A stretch of DNA of 46,934 nucleotides, taken from the NCBI GenBank assembly GCA_024635655.1, contig JAGXIL010000006.1, positions 1-46,934 on the forward strand. The letters run 5' to 3'. Every line of letters starts with the position of its first letter. Position 1 is the first letter of the stretch. Positions 35,614 through 45,089 of this stretch are shown here, one piece after another. This DNA is from Gillisia sp. (GTDB lineage: Bacteria > Bacteroidota > Bacteroidia > Flavobacteriales > Flavobacteriaceae). A program made the position numbers and the translations under genes. Under the pieces are notes generated by a model. It did not search any database. It had not been told where the DNA came from and was given only the letters and a program-made list of their open reading frames with translations.

Positions 35614-36335
35614 GCACCAACATAAATACAGCATTACTTGAGATCGAAAAAAATCTTCAGGATATTTCTTCCGCGAAAGAACAAGTTCTTGAAGTAACCG
35701 GTTCCGGCAGAGAACTTGCAAAATCTGCGGCAGAGTTAACAAAGAAAATGGAAGCTTTATATCAGGCAGTTAAGAAAGAATCTTCTTCCTATGATAATGC
35801 TTTTGATAAGAGCAGGCAGGAATTTGAAGTAAAGTTAAATTTACTTGTTGAAAAAAGCGAAAAGAGTCTTTTGGCTTTTTTAAAAAGTTTAAATGCCGTG
35901 GAAGCAGATATTTCCAGAGAAGTAACTAAAATAACTGATACTGCATCTACTAAAGCCAATACTTTAATTGTAAAGCAAGAGGATAGTTTTAAACAAACGA
36001 TAGATTATTTAAAGGAATATAAAGAATCAGTTGTCAAAATCTCTAAAGATTTAAATGAATTTGATTTTCAAGCTGAACTGAAGCCCATTTTTCAAAAACA
36101 GGAACAGATAGAAAAAAACATTATTTCAGATATTAAATATGAAACTTTTGATTTAAAAAAGGAAATCAATTTAGAACAGAAAAAGATCTCTCAGGCTCAA
36201 AAATCTGACATGGATGAATTTCAATTAAATGTAAAGGAGGGAATAAATAAGCTTGAGAAAACGCAAAAAATTAATGCCTATATTACCTGGGCGTTGATAA
36301 TCATTTCTTTAATCATTCTAATTTTTCTTAAATAA
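35610..36335 (+). CDS. Coiled-coil protein with C-terminal membrane anchor
   Basis: The 241-aa protein is almost wholly charged helix with heptad-like spacing from about residue 10 to 215, followed by a single hydrophobic segment (AYITWALIIISLIILIFL, about 222-239) and a terminal Lys. It has no N-terminal signal, so it looks like a tail-anchored protein with its coiled coil in the cytoplasm. It is coupled to the MTase-RecQ gene by an ATGA overlap and lies 12 nt before pglZ. It may tether the complex to the membrane or span between subunits; this is inference. Confidence 0.7.
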   Translation: MSTNINTALLEIEKNLQDISSAKEQVLEVTGSGRELAKSAAELTKKMEALYQAVKKESSSYDNAFDKSRQEFEVKLNLLVEKSEKSLLAFLKSLNAVEADISREVTKITDTASTKANTLIVKQEDSFKQTIDYLKEYKESVVKISKDLNEFDFQAELKPIFQKQEQIEKNIISDIKYETFDLKKEINLEQKKISQAQKSDMDEFQLNVKEGINKLEKTQKINAYITWALIIISLIILIFLK

Positions 36336-36347
36336 AACAATTGCTTA

Positions 36348-38846
36348 ATGAGCAAAATAAAAGAAGCTTTACAGAAACGTTTTCAGGATCGCAGGGTCAT
36401 TTTTTGGTATGACGGGAAAGAAGAATTTCAGGAGGATTTGCTTGGCCTTGCCCTTTCCGATGTTGAAATTCTTAAAGTAGAGGGAAACGAATTTGAAGTA
36501 AAATACATTGTATCAAGACAAAAACCGGAAGCCAGGTTCTTGCTCTATGTACCCTTTCCTAAACCGGAAAATGAGGACAACTGGCTACTGGACCTTGAGT
36601 TGGCTCATCATATTTTTCATACAGATCAGGAAGCGATGATCCTCCAGGAACTGGAACTTGGGTACCATTTGAAAGAATTGATAGGAGAACATCTTGAGTT
36701 CTTTAAATCTGGTGAAAGAAAACAAAAATTCAGGGAAATAATTGTAAAAGGTGATGAACATCACGCCTTAAGGTGCAAAATGTTGGCTGTGGTTTTTGGA
36801 ACAGATTCTACAAACCTGGTCAATTTTATTCATTCGTATGCTGAAGGTTTAATTAATAAAAAGGCAGATTATAGTAAAAAACTTACCAGGTTTAATTTAG
36901 ATACATTTTTCTGGGATGAGGTTTTAAGGGTTTACAATTACCAATCAGAAAAACCCTCTATCCATGATTTCCTGCTGGATGTATTTCTGCAAAACTTTAA
37001 TCTAGGGAAAAATCTTAATCTCAGCAGAGAAAGCAGATTGATCTTGTCTTCCTGGAAAGACACCTTACCCTTTAGAAATTATTTTTCTCTGATTTCAGAA
37101 AAAATGGCAGAAGATCTTGATGTCGAGGAATTACTCGCAGAGGCAAATGTTGCAGATATTATAGATGATGATCTATTTGAATTAAATGATAAAAAAATTA
37201 TTCATGAGCTTGTTAATGCTGTAGTGAACCGGGAAATAAGTGAAGATAAACTGAATGATTATTTAAAGAAAAGAGAAAATAAATTCTGGTATGAGCAATA
37301 TGAACCTATTTACAGGGCAATTGCATTTGGTTTTAATGTAATTGCCATGGCCGATACTAATTCCGGTACCTGCTATAAATCCCTGGAGGAGGGGATGAAG
37401 GATTATACCAATCGCTTATACCAAATAGACCAGTCCTACCGCAAATTCATATGGCATTTCCGCGGAGCAAAACATAACAGGATCCTGGCCGATCTTTCGG
37501 AAAGCGTGGAAAAAATATATTCCAATACCTGGCTGCTCACTTATAACAACAACTGGCAAAATTTAGTTGATCCTTTAACCCAATGGCCTACCTCAAAAAA
37601 GGAAAGTCAGCAAGGATTTTTTAAGCATCATGTGAAGCCGGTCCTTGATAAAAATCAGAAGCTTTTCGTAATTATTTCAGATGCACTAAGATTTGAGTGT
37701 GGAGCAGAATTAAATGATCTTATTAACACTGAAAAAAGATTTGAATCAAACCTGGAATATATGCTAAGCAGTTTGCCATCCTACACCCAGTTGGGAATGG
37801 CTTCGCTATTACCGCATACGGGGATAGAATTAAAAGAAAACGGGGAGAATATAGTTATAGATGGACTTTCAGCTTCCGGGATACAGGGAAGGACCAGGAT
37901 CCTTCAGCAAAATTCCGGGGTAAAGGCTGCAGCCATCAAAGCCGATGATTTGATGAATATGAACTCCAAAAGCGGTGGGGAGGGAAGAGAGTTTGTAAAG
38001 CAGTATGATTTGATCTATGTTTATCATAATCGGATAGATAAAACAGGGGACGATAAAACAACAGAGGAAAGAGTATTTGATGCTGTTGAAGAGGAGTTGG
38101 AATACTTAAGAGATCTCATAAGGAAAATTGCTGCTTTCAATCGAACTACTATTTACATCACTTCTGATCACGGGTTTATTTATCAAAATCAAAAACTGGA
38201 AGAAAGTGATTTCAGCTTATCCTCACATGAAGGTGACATCTGGAAGGAGAACCGCCGTTTTGTAATTGGACAAAATTTAAAAGCAGATTCAACTATAAAA
38301 TTATTTAAAGCCTCAGATTTAAATATAGCTAATGATGGGGTGGAAGTTTTAATTCCTAAATCCATAAACAGACTTAGAATTAAAGGTGCAGGTTCACGTT
38401 TTATACATGGAGGGGCATCTCCCCAGGAAACTATTATTCCATTGCTAAAAGTTAAGGTAAAACGTGAAGACACCGTTTCCCAGGTAGAGGTTGATATTAT
38501 TAAATCTACAGATAAAATAACCACCAACACCTTACCTATCTCCTTCATACAGGCAAATCTTGCAGGGGAAAATGTGTTGCCAAGATCATTAAGAGTAGCT
38601 TTATATGCAGATGACGGTGAAATACTTAGTGACCAATTCAAATTCAATTTTGATATTGAAGAAGGTACCGAGCGACAGCGGGAGGTTAAACACAAATTCA
38701 CCTTAAGTAAAAAAGCCAGTGGGGTATATAAAAATCATCGGGTGAAATTGATTCTTGAAGAGCCGGTGGAGGGAACCAACAAATGGAAACAATACAAGGA
38801 ATTCTATTATACTTTAAACATAACTTTTTCGAATGATTTTGATTAA
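36348..38846 (+). CDS. pglZ: BREX alkaline-phosphatase-fold protein PglZ
   Basis: The 832-aa protein has the PglZ signature: LFVIISDALRFECG (D445 as metal ligand) and TIYITSDHGFIYQ (D607-H608), with GTTLPHT-like ASLLPHTGIE between. The N-terminal half is helical and unrecognised. PglZ is the marker protein of all BREX types, has an alkaline phosphatase fold, and is needed for methylation and defence. The gene is intact, with gaps of 12 nt upstream and 14 nt downstream. In canonical type 1 loci it follows pglX directly; here six genes lie between. Confidence 0.93.
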   Translation: MSKIKEALQKRFQDRRVIFWYDGKEEFQEDLLGLALSDVEILKVEGNEFEVKYIVSRQKPEARFLLYVPFPKPENEDNWLLDLELAHHIFHTDQEAMILQELELGYHLKELIGEHLEFFKSGERKQKFREIIVKGDEHHALRCKMLAVVFGTDSTNLVNFIHSYAEGLINKKADYSKKLTRFNLDTFFWDEVLRVYNYQSEKPSIHDFLLDVFLQNFNLGKNLNLSRESRLILSSWKDTLPFRNYFSLISEKMAEDLDVEELLAEANVADIIDDDLFELNDKKIIHELVNAVVNREISEDKLNDYLKKRENKFWYEQYEPIYRAIAFGFNVIAMADTNSGTCYKSLEEGMKDYTNRLYQIDQSYRKFIWHFRGAKHNRILADLSESVEKIYSNTWLLTYNNNWQNLVDPLTQWPTSKKESQQGFFKHHVKPVLDKNQKLFVIISDALRFECGAELNDLINTEKRFESNLEYMLSSLPSYTQLGMASLLPHTGIELKENGENIVIDGLSASGIQGRTRILQQNSGVKAAAIKADDLMNMNSKSGGEGREFVKQYDLIYVYHNRIDKTGDDKTTEERVFDAVEEELEYLRDLIRKIAAFNRTTIYITSDHGFIYQNQKLEESDFSLSSHEGDIWKENRRFVIGQNLKADSTIKLFKASDLNIANDGVEVLIPKSINRLRIKGAGSRFIHGGASPQETIIPLLKVKVKREDTVSQVEVDIIKSTDKITTNTLPISFIQANLAGENVLPRSLRVALYADDGEILSDQFKFNFDIEEGTERQREVKHKFTLSKKASGVYKNHRVKLILEEPVEGTNKWKQYKEFYYTLNITFSNDFD

Positions 38847-38860
38847 TTCAAAAGCTGAAG

Positions 38861-40879
38861 ATGGAAGGATTAGATGATAAAATTAACAAGAGTTTTGCCG
38901 GTAAGGTAGTTCGTAAAGATCTCACCAAAATGGTAAAAGGAAATGCTATTGTTCCAACCTATGTTTTGGAATATTTGCTGGGCCAATATTGTGCTACAAA
39001 TGATGAGGAGACCATCGATCAGGGAGTTGAGACAGTAAAGAGTATCATTTCCGGGCATTTTGTTCACCGTGGTGAGGCACAGATCATTAAATCTACCATA
39101 AGGGAAAAAGGAAGCCACCGTATAATCGATAAGGTTTCTGTTCAGCTAAATGACATGAAGGACAGGTATGAGGCAAGTTTCACAAATTTAGGCTTATCCC
39201 ATATTCCAATTTCTGATGAAATTATAAAACAGCACCAAAAGCTTTTATCGGGAGGTGTTTGGTGCATTCTTACCCTGGCCTATTTACCATCTGATGAGCG
39301 GGAACATATTCCATGGTTGATTGAAAGCCTTAAGCCCATTCAAATTTCCAATATAGACGTTGGCGAATATAAGAAGGAAAGAGCCAACTTTACTAAGGAA
39401 GAATGGATTGACCTTTTAGTGCAGTCCATTGGTTTAAATCCCGAAGAATTTACATTTCGCTCAAAGCTGTTGCAGCTCATGCGGCTAATTCCATTTGTGG
39501 AAAACAACTATAATCTTATAGAGCTGGGGCCTAAGGGTACCGGGAAATCCCATATTTATTCTGAATTAAGCCCCCATGGAATTCTTATCTCCGGTGGAGA
39601 AGTTTCCAAAGCCAAACTCTTTGTAAACAATACTACCGGAGATATAGGCCTGGTAGGTTATTGGGATGTGGTCGCTTATGATGAGTTTGCAGGTAAAACC
39701 AAACGGACAGACAGGGGATTGGTGGATATCATGAAAAACTATATGGCCAATAAAAATTTCTCCCGGGGTACTGAAGTTTACGGTGCCTCTGCGTCTATGG
39801 TCTTTGTAGGTAATACAGATCATTCTGTTCCCTATATGCTCAAGCACAGTAACCTTTTTGATGCCTTGCCTAAAGATTATTATGACTCCGCTTTTTTAGA
39901 CCGGATACACGCTTACATACCTGGTTGGGAAGTACAGAAGCTGCGTAATGAAATGTTTACCTCCAATTATGGGTTTATAGTAGATTATCTCGCAGAGGTG
40001 CTAAGAGATCTAAGAAAAGAAGACCGTACGCAGGAGTATAATAACTACTTTGAACTTTCCAATTCTATCACTACCAGGGATAAGACATCTATAGCAAAGA
40101 CCTACGCCGGAATGGCCAAGATCATTTATCCGGACGGAGAACTGAAAGAAGAAGATGCCCAGGAATTACTCGATCTGGCCATAGAGAGCCGCAATCGGGT
40201 GAAACAGCAACTGCAGAAGATGGATGAAACCTTTGAAGAAGTGGATTTTAGTTATAAAGTGAGAAGCACCGGGAAACAAAAAGAGGTAGAAACTCTGGAA
40301 ATATTGGAATTCGGCACACCAACCATTACTGAAAAGAAAATTGATTCAGATGAAGTCCAGGAAGTACCCGTGGAGAAACAGAAGCCGGGCAATCCACTAA
40401 AGTTAGAAAGCAAACAAAAAGAGATACGGGATAACCAGTCCGGCATCTCCTACGATAATCTATTTGGAGCTTATTTAATTGGAGCAACAGAAGTTACCTT
40501 GATAGATCCATATATAAGATTACCATACCAGTTCAGGAATTTCATGGAATTTGTGAAACTGCTGGCAGAGAAAAAAGATCCCGAAACAGAACTTAAATTA
40601 AAGGTAATTACAAGCAGTAGTGAAGAGTACAAGGAAGAAGCCCGCGAAGCATTTAATACCATGATCTATTCTTTAGAAGGAATGGGAATAATCCTGGAGT
40701 ATGAACTGGATGATTTTATTCACGATAGATATATTTTGCTTGACAATGGGTGGAAGATCTTATTAGGCCGCGGTCTTGACCTTTGGCAAAGAACCGGCGG
40801 CTGGTATGATATTAATGAATATGTTCAGGAAAAGAGGGTTTGTAAGAGTTGTGAAGTGACGTTTATTAATAACAACTAA
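38861..40879 (+). CDS. brxL: BrxL AAA+ protein with MIT_C-like C-terminus instead of Lon protease
   Basis: The first 470 residues are clearly BrxL: VVRKDLTK near the start, PTYVLEYLLGQYCAT, EWIDLLVQSIG, Walker A GPKGTGKS (223-230) and Walker B AYDEFAG (D274-E275), then VGNT. In the BrxL family a Lon-type Ser-Lys protease domain usually follows. Here a short linker leads into an MIT_C-like domain (528-672): GISYDNLFGAYL, IDPYIR, the HDR triplet H621-D622-R623, and LLGRGLDLWQ with a C-x-x-C-E end. The same domain ends the protein at 41594. I see no Lon active site. BrxL is dispensable for methylation but needed for restriction of phage in studied systems. Stop to the next gene is 15 nt. Confidence 0.85.
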   Translation: MEGLDDKINKSFAGKVVRKDLTKMVKGNAIVPTYVLEYLLGQYCATNDEETIDQGVETVKSIISGHFVHRGEAQIIKSTIREKGSHRIIDKVSVQLNDMKDRYEASFTNLGLSHIPISDEIIKQHQKLLSGGVWCILTLAYLPSDEREHIPWLIESLKPIQISNIDVGEYKKERANFTKEEWIDLLVQSIGLNPEEFTFRSKLLQLMRLIPFVENNYNLIELGPKGTGKSHIYSELSPHGILISGGEVSKAKLFVNNTTGDIGLVGYWDVVAYDEFAGKTKRTDRGLVDIMKNYMANKNFSRGTEVYGASASMVFVGNTDHSVPYMLKHSNLFDALPKDYYDSAFLDRIHAYIPGWEVQKLRNEMFTSNYGFIVDYLAEVLRDLRKEDRTQEYNNYFELSNSITTRDKTSIAKTYAGMAKIIYPDGELKEEDAQELLDLAIESRNRVKQQLQKMDETFEEVDFSYKVRSTGKQKEVETLEILEFGTPTITEKKIDSDEVQEVPVEKQKPGNPLKLESKQKEIRDNQSGISYDNLFGAYLIGATEVTLIDPYIRLPYQFRNFMEFVKLLAEKKDPETELKLKVITSSSEEYKEEAREAFNTMIYSLEGMGIILEYELDDFIHDRYILLDNGWKILLGRGLDLWQRTGGWYDINEYVQEKRVCKSCEVTFINNN

Positions 40880-40894
40880 TTGTAATGCAAACAA

Positions 40895-41503
40895 ATGGAT
40901 AATTTTTCATTAACTTATTTAAAAGAAAACAAATCATTTTTCCTTACTCTTTTTGCTATTCATTTTCCCTTTTCAGAAGATGAGTTAATTGAATTAAAAT
41001 CTGTTATATCTCTGGGATCAGGAGGGTACTCAATGGATGTTGACTCAGGTTCTCATACGATTTGGGCTCAGTACGGACTGGCATTTAATCAAAACATCAA
41101 ATGGACTGTAGTGCTTAAAGAATTATATTTTAAAAAATCAGAATTGAAATATGCTGGCGCTGGATCTGATGAATGGTTTATTGTAGATTTTAATCAGTTT
41201 CCATTGAATCCAGATACAGAAATTGATTTTGCCAAAGATAAGTGGTTGGAAAATGATATTAAAGGGTTTGAATTTGATGATGAGGGAAATGGGTTGTCAC
41301 CGATGACTGATTGGGGAGAATACAATTTAGGTATGGATTATGGAGAAGTTTCACATGAAGAAATAACAAAATTAATAAAGATATATCAGAGCAACTTCCA
41401 AATGTTGATTCCCAGCTTTATTTTCAGTAATTCTTTTTTTGAGAGAGTAAAACAATTTTTACACAACACAGTGTCAACATCTTTATGGATAGTTTTTTTT
41501 TAA
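40895..41503 (+). CDS. Hypothetical protein
   Basis: The 202-aa acidic protein is not recognised. It has beta-rich stretches with many Trp and Tyr (HTIWAQYGLAF, KWTVVLKELYF, DEWFIVDF) and a DFNQFPLNPDTEID segment. The DNA is low in G+C compared with brxL. The coding end runs into a 9-T tract (41493-41501) and finishes with LWIVFF, so the natural C-terminus might have been lost by slippage. It lies 15 nt after brxL and 90 nt before the MIT_C gene. Confidence 0.5.
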   Translation: MDNFSLTYLKENKSFFLTLFAIHFPFSEDELIELKSVISLGSGGYSMDVDSGSHTIWAQYGLAFNQNIKWTVVLKELYFKKSELKYAGAGSDEWFIVDFNQFPLNPDTEIDFAKDKWLENDIKGFEFDDEGNGLSPMTDWGEYNLGMDYGEVSHEEITKLIKIYQSNFQMLIPSFIFSNSFFERVKQFLHNTVSTSLWIVFF

Positions 41504-41593
41504 GTGGTAGAAAGAATAAATTCTTGAATTTTTTTAGTCTGTCAATAATCCTATATTTAAAGAGCCGCACATTCAAATAAAACAGTTATAAAG

Positions 41594-42493
41594 ATGACTA
41601 AAACTCAGGGGATCAGTTTTATTAATAAAAGTCATGGGGCAGTTAAGCTAAATACTAGAAACACCACTTTCGCTAAAATAAGTTCCAGCCGTCCTGCCTG
41701 GTGGATGAATATTAAAATGACCAATTTTGAGAAGGATTGGAATATTCTCTTAGCAGATGAAAAAGAATTAAAGTGGATATTTATACCCGCAGATACATTT
41801 AAAGATACCCATGATCATTTTCGTATTTGGGAAGCTAAAAAGGCCGTAGACATCTATATTTCCAGTGATAAGAATGACAGGTATTTAAAAGATGTTAGTT
41901 CTGGCGGTAGTGAAGTAAATTTTAAACCTTTTTTAAAAAAAATAATTTCTCTTCCCCAAGACGTAAAGATTGAAGAAGGTGAGTTTATAAGAAATAAAAA
42001 AGGGAGTGAAAAAAGCCTAGAAACTTTAACTCATCAGAAAATTTTAACGGAAGGTCAAAAAGGTATTTCCTATCAAAATTTATTTGCACATAGATTAAAA
42101 GGGTCTAAAAAAATAATACTTCAGGACCCATATATAAGGTTGCAGCACCAGTTTCAAAATCTCCTGGAATTCTGTGTAATGTTGGGTAATAATAAAATAA
42201 TAGAAGAGAAACTGGAAATCGAGGTGATTAGCTGGAATACAAAAGAGTTTTTAGAGCACAGTCGTTCTAGTTTTGATGAGCTAACCACAAGTGTGGCAGA
42301 ACTGGGAATTGATCTCACCTTCAAATTTGAAAAACATCACGATCGTTTTATTGAAGCCGATAATGGCTTGAAAATAATTCTGGGTAGGGGTTTAGATATT
42401 TTTGAAAAAACAGTTGGACGTTTTTCAGTGGGAGAAGTAGATCAGACTTGGAGAAAATGTAAAGCTTGTGAGATTACTTATGTAAAGAAATAA
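41594..42493 (+). CDS. MIT_C-domain protein, paralogous C-terminus to BrxL
   Basis: The 299-aa protein has two parts. Residues 1-135 are an unrecognised domain (SSSRPAWWMNIKM, ELKWIFIPADTF, FRIWEAKKAVDIYI). Residues 157-299 closely parallel the BrxL C-terminus: GISYQNLFAH, LQDPYIRLQHQF, H249-D250-R251, IILGRGLDIFEK and a final KCKACEITY. MIT_C is a phospholipase-D-like domain known from human MITD1, where it binds membranes; the GRGLD-x-F stretch is the strongest match. The gene is on its own between short gaps (90 and 76 nt). It may associate with BrxL or compete for its partner. Confidence 0.75.
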   Translation: MTKTQGISFINKSHGAVKLNTRNTTFAKISSSRPAWWMNIKMTNFEKDWNILLADEKELKWIFIPADTFKDTHDHFRIWEAKKAVDIYISSDKNDRYLKDVSSGGSEVNFKPFLKKIISLPQDVKIEEGEFIRNKKGSEKSLETLTHQKILTEGQKGISYQNLFAHRLKGSKKIILQDPYIRLQHQFQNLLEFCVMLGNNKIIEEKLEIEVISWNTKEFLEHSRSSFDELTTSVAELGIDLTFKFEKHHDRFIEADNGLKIILGRGLDIFEKTVGRFSVGEVDQTWRKCKACEITYVKK

Positions 42494-42569
42494 CTTTTTA
42501 GAACCAAGATAACTTTTGCACAACTTATAAAATTAAAGAAAAATAAATCTTAAAACCTTTCATAAACAG

Positions 42570-45089
42570 ATGTCTCTAAAAGAAGAATTTATAAAGTGGT
42601 TATATATAAATGCAAACAAGAATATTTCCAATTTAAAGGAAGAAACCATTTCTAAGGACATTGAAGATTCTAATCAATATTTTGACAAGGATATTTTAGA
42701 TGTTAATGAATCGAATTTCAGAGAGATGTGGGATTATCTAAAGGAGGAACTATATAATAAAAATATCGCCTTCCGTAACTACAGTGCCTCGGTCCAGAGT
42801 GGCCGCCCAGGAGCAATTTTAGGGAAGAAAAATTATTTGAAATTTTTAGAAGAAAAATATGGTGAGACACCAAAAAAAAATGTGAATTACTGGATCTTCC
42901 AGGGAAGCCCGGAGATTTATGACATACAAGAAGCTTTACGAGCAGGTCATCTAAAAAGCTGGAAGGTCGCCGCTCATAAAGATAGAATTCAGCCAGGTGA
43001 TAAAGTAATTTTATGGCAAACCGGTAGTAATGCAGGATGTTATGCTTTGGCAGAGGTTGTTTCAGAAGTGGGTGAAATTGTTAAGGAGAATGATAATGAA
43101 AAGCAGTATTATAAATCTTTAAATGAGGCACATTCCTCTCAAAGGGTTCAGATTAAAATTGCTAAAAACCTTGTTGATAATCCCGTGCTATGGGAAGAGA
43201 TTAAAGAACTGCCGGAATTTAAGAATTTCAAAGCGGGAAATCAGGGCACAAATTTTTCGGCCACTAAAGACCAATTTAATAAGTTGATGGGTATGAATAA
43301 TAACAATGGTGCATTAGAAGAAGAATTTCTTAAAGTAATAGGAAAATTTACCAAGGAGGATCTGGAATTCTTCTATTTTGGATTGGACAGAATAATAGGA
43401 GCTTTAGAGATTAAATCCGGTGATAAGAGAGTTAATTTTAGTTTCAATCCAAGACGGCTTAACCTTGTTATTGGCCAAAGATATTGTTGGCGAATGATAA
43501 CCTCCAGAAAAGGTATTAAATGGGCGACAATAAGTCTTCAAAAAATTAATGAGCATAGTACTCCTTTTGGAGGTAATCCTCCACAACCATATTATACCTC
43601 AACAGATGAAACAGAATTAATAAGGAATTCACTGTCAGATATTATAGATGCCAGTAAAAAGGAGTTGGAACGTTCAACTAAATCAAGCTATGAATCAAAT
43701 CATCCCGTTTTTGAACGCACGGTATACGACCAAGACTATAGGGAACAATTAATTGGGATTTCGAGAAGAGATAATTATAAAGAAAATGCTGTTTCAAATA
43801 ATCTTCCGCTAAATCAAATACTTTATGGTCCTCCCGGCACCGGTAAAACATATAAACTTCAGAATGAGTTTTTTGATAAGTTTACAGTCAGTGAAGCTTC
43901 TTTAACCAAATCTCAATATTTAGAGAATATCGTCTCAGAACTTACTTGGTGGCAAGTTTTAAGTGTGGTTCTTTTGGATTTAAAAAAGGCTAAGGTGAAC
44001 ACTATTATTGAGCATGATGTTTTAATTGCTAAAAATAAGTTGTCTAATTCAAAATCTGTTAGACCCATAATCTGGAGTAGCCTTCAGTCACATACTTCTT
44101 TAGACTGTCCAAATGTGGGGGTGGTTGAGCGAAGTGATCCTAAGATCTTCTTTAAGGATGACAAATCTTTCTGGAGTGTTAGTGGAGAGGAACTAGAACA
44201 ATATTATCCTGAAGCCCTATCTATTTTAAAAGAAATTAATGATTACAAACCCAGCCCGGAGAGATATGTCAGAAACTATGAATTTGTAACCTTTCATCAA
44301 TCTTTCAGTTATGAAGATTTTGTTGAAGGGATCAAACCCAAAATGGAGGAGCAGGATAAAGATGTGTCGTATGAAATCCAGGATGGAATTTTTAAAAAAT
44401 TGTGTTATAAGGCTAAAGCCGATCCAGAAAATCAATATGCCATTTTCATAGATGAAATCAATAGGGGCAACGTATCCTCGATATTTGGTGAACTTATAAC
44501 TCTTATCGAAGATGATAAAAGAATAGGAGAGGAGAATGAACTGACAGTAAAATTACCTTATTCCAAAAAAGAATTTGGTATTCCTTCCAATCTTCATGTT
44601 ATTGGGACAATGAATACGGCTGACCGAAGTGTGGAAGCTTTGGATACTGCCCTGCGAAGGAGATTTACATTTGAGGAGATAATCCCTTTGCCTCACTTGT
44701 TAAGCAATATTTCGTTTAATGGGTTTAAGCTTGACGAAGTTCTGGAAACTATTAATAACCGAATTGAAGTTCTACTGGACAGAGATCATTGTATCGGACA
44801 TTCCTATTTTATTAAAATTTCCGAAGGTGATACAGAGGTTTTAGAGCAAACGTTTCAAAATAAAATAATTCCTCTTCTTCAGGAATATTTTTACCACGAT
44901 TATGAGAAGATTGCTCTTATTCTCGGGGAAGGTTTTGTTGAATTGAAGGAAGAAGAAGTGAAGTTTGCCATTTTCAAGAATCTTGAAGCTCCTGAATTCA
45001 TTGCATCCTACGAACTTAAAAAAGATATATTAGATATTGAAGCAGCTGTAAGAAAACTTCTCAATCATAAAGATGAAGAAACAGAATAA
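42570..45089 (+). CDS. mcrB: McrB-like AAA+ GTPase with EVE domain
   Basis: The 839-aa protein has an EVE domain at about 105-245 (YWIFQGSPEIYDIQEAL, IQPGDKVILWQTGSNAG, FSATKDQFNKL) that binds modified bases. A second unrecognised module follows (270-400). The McrB motor has Walker A GPPGTGKT (420-427), Walker B FIDEINRGN (D628-E629) and the McrB signature GTMNTADRS (679-687). McrB assembles as a GTP-driven ring that loads McrC to cut DNA with modified cytosines. The EVE domain probably replaces the usual 5mC-binding N-terminus and defines which modified base is read. It overlaps mcrC by 17 nt. Confidence 0.9.
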   Translation: MSLKEEFIKWLYINANKNISNLKEETISKDIEDSNQYFDKDILDVNESNFREMWDYLKEELYNKNIAFRNYSASVQSGRPGAILGKKNYLKFLEEKYGETPKKNVNYWIFQGSPEIYDIQEALRAGHLKSWKVAAHKDRIQPGDKVILWQTGSNAGCYALAEVVSEVGEIVKENDNEKQYYKSLNEAHSSQRVQIKIAKNLVDNPVLWEEIKELPEFKNFKAGNQGTNFSATKDQFNKLMGMNNNNGALEEEFLKVIGKFTKEDLEFFYFGLDRIIGALEIKSGDKRVNFSFNPRRLNLVIGQRYCWRMITSRKGIKWATISLQKINEHSTPFGGNPPQPYYTSTDETELIRNSLSDIIDASKKELERSTKSSYESNHPVFERTVYDQDYREQLIGISRRDNYKENAVSNNLPLNQILYGPPGTGKTYKLQNEFFDKFTVSEASLTKSQYLENIVSELTWWQVLSVVLLDLKKAKVNTIIEHDVLIAKNKLSNSKSVRPIIWSSLQSHTSLDCPNVGVVERSDPKIFFKDDKSFWSVSGEELEQYYPEALSILKEINDYKPSPERYVRNYEFVTFHQSFSYEDFVEGIKPKMEEQDKDVSYEIQDGIFKKLCYKAKADPENQYAIFIDEINRGNVSSIFGELITLIEDDKRIGEENELTVKLPYSKKEFGIPSNLHVIGTMNTADRSVEALDTALRRRFTFEEIIPLPHLLSNISFNGFKLDEVLETINNRIEVLLDRDHCIGHSYFIKISEGDTEVLEQTFQNKIIPLLQEYFYHDYEKIALILGEGFVELKEEEVKFAIFKNLEAPEFIASYELKKDILDIEAAVRKLLNHKDEETE

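Noticed and set aside
38189..38701. Minus-strand open frame inside pglZ
   Set aside because: It is antisense to the conserved PglZ catalytic region and has no motif of its own.
18295..40879. DISARM or a type 2 BREX/Pgl system
   Set aside because: The order brxA-brxB-brxC-pglX-pglZ-brxL with a BrxL-type ATPase is type 1; no drm genes or PglW kinase were found.
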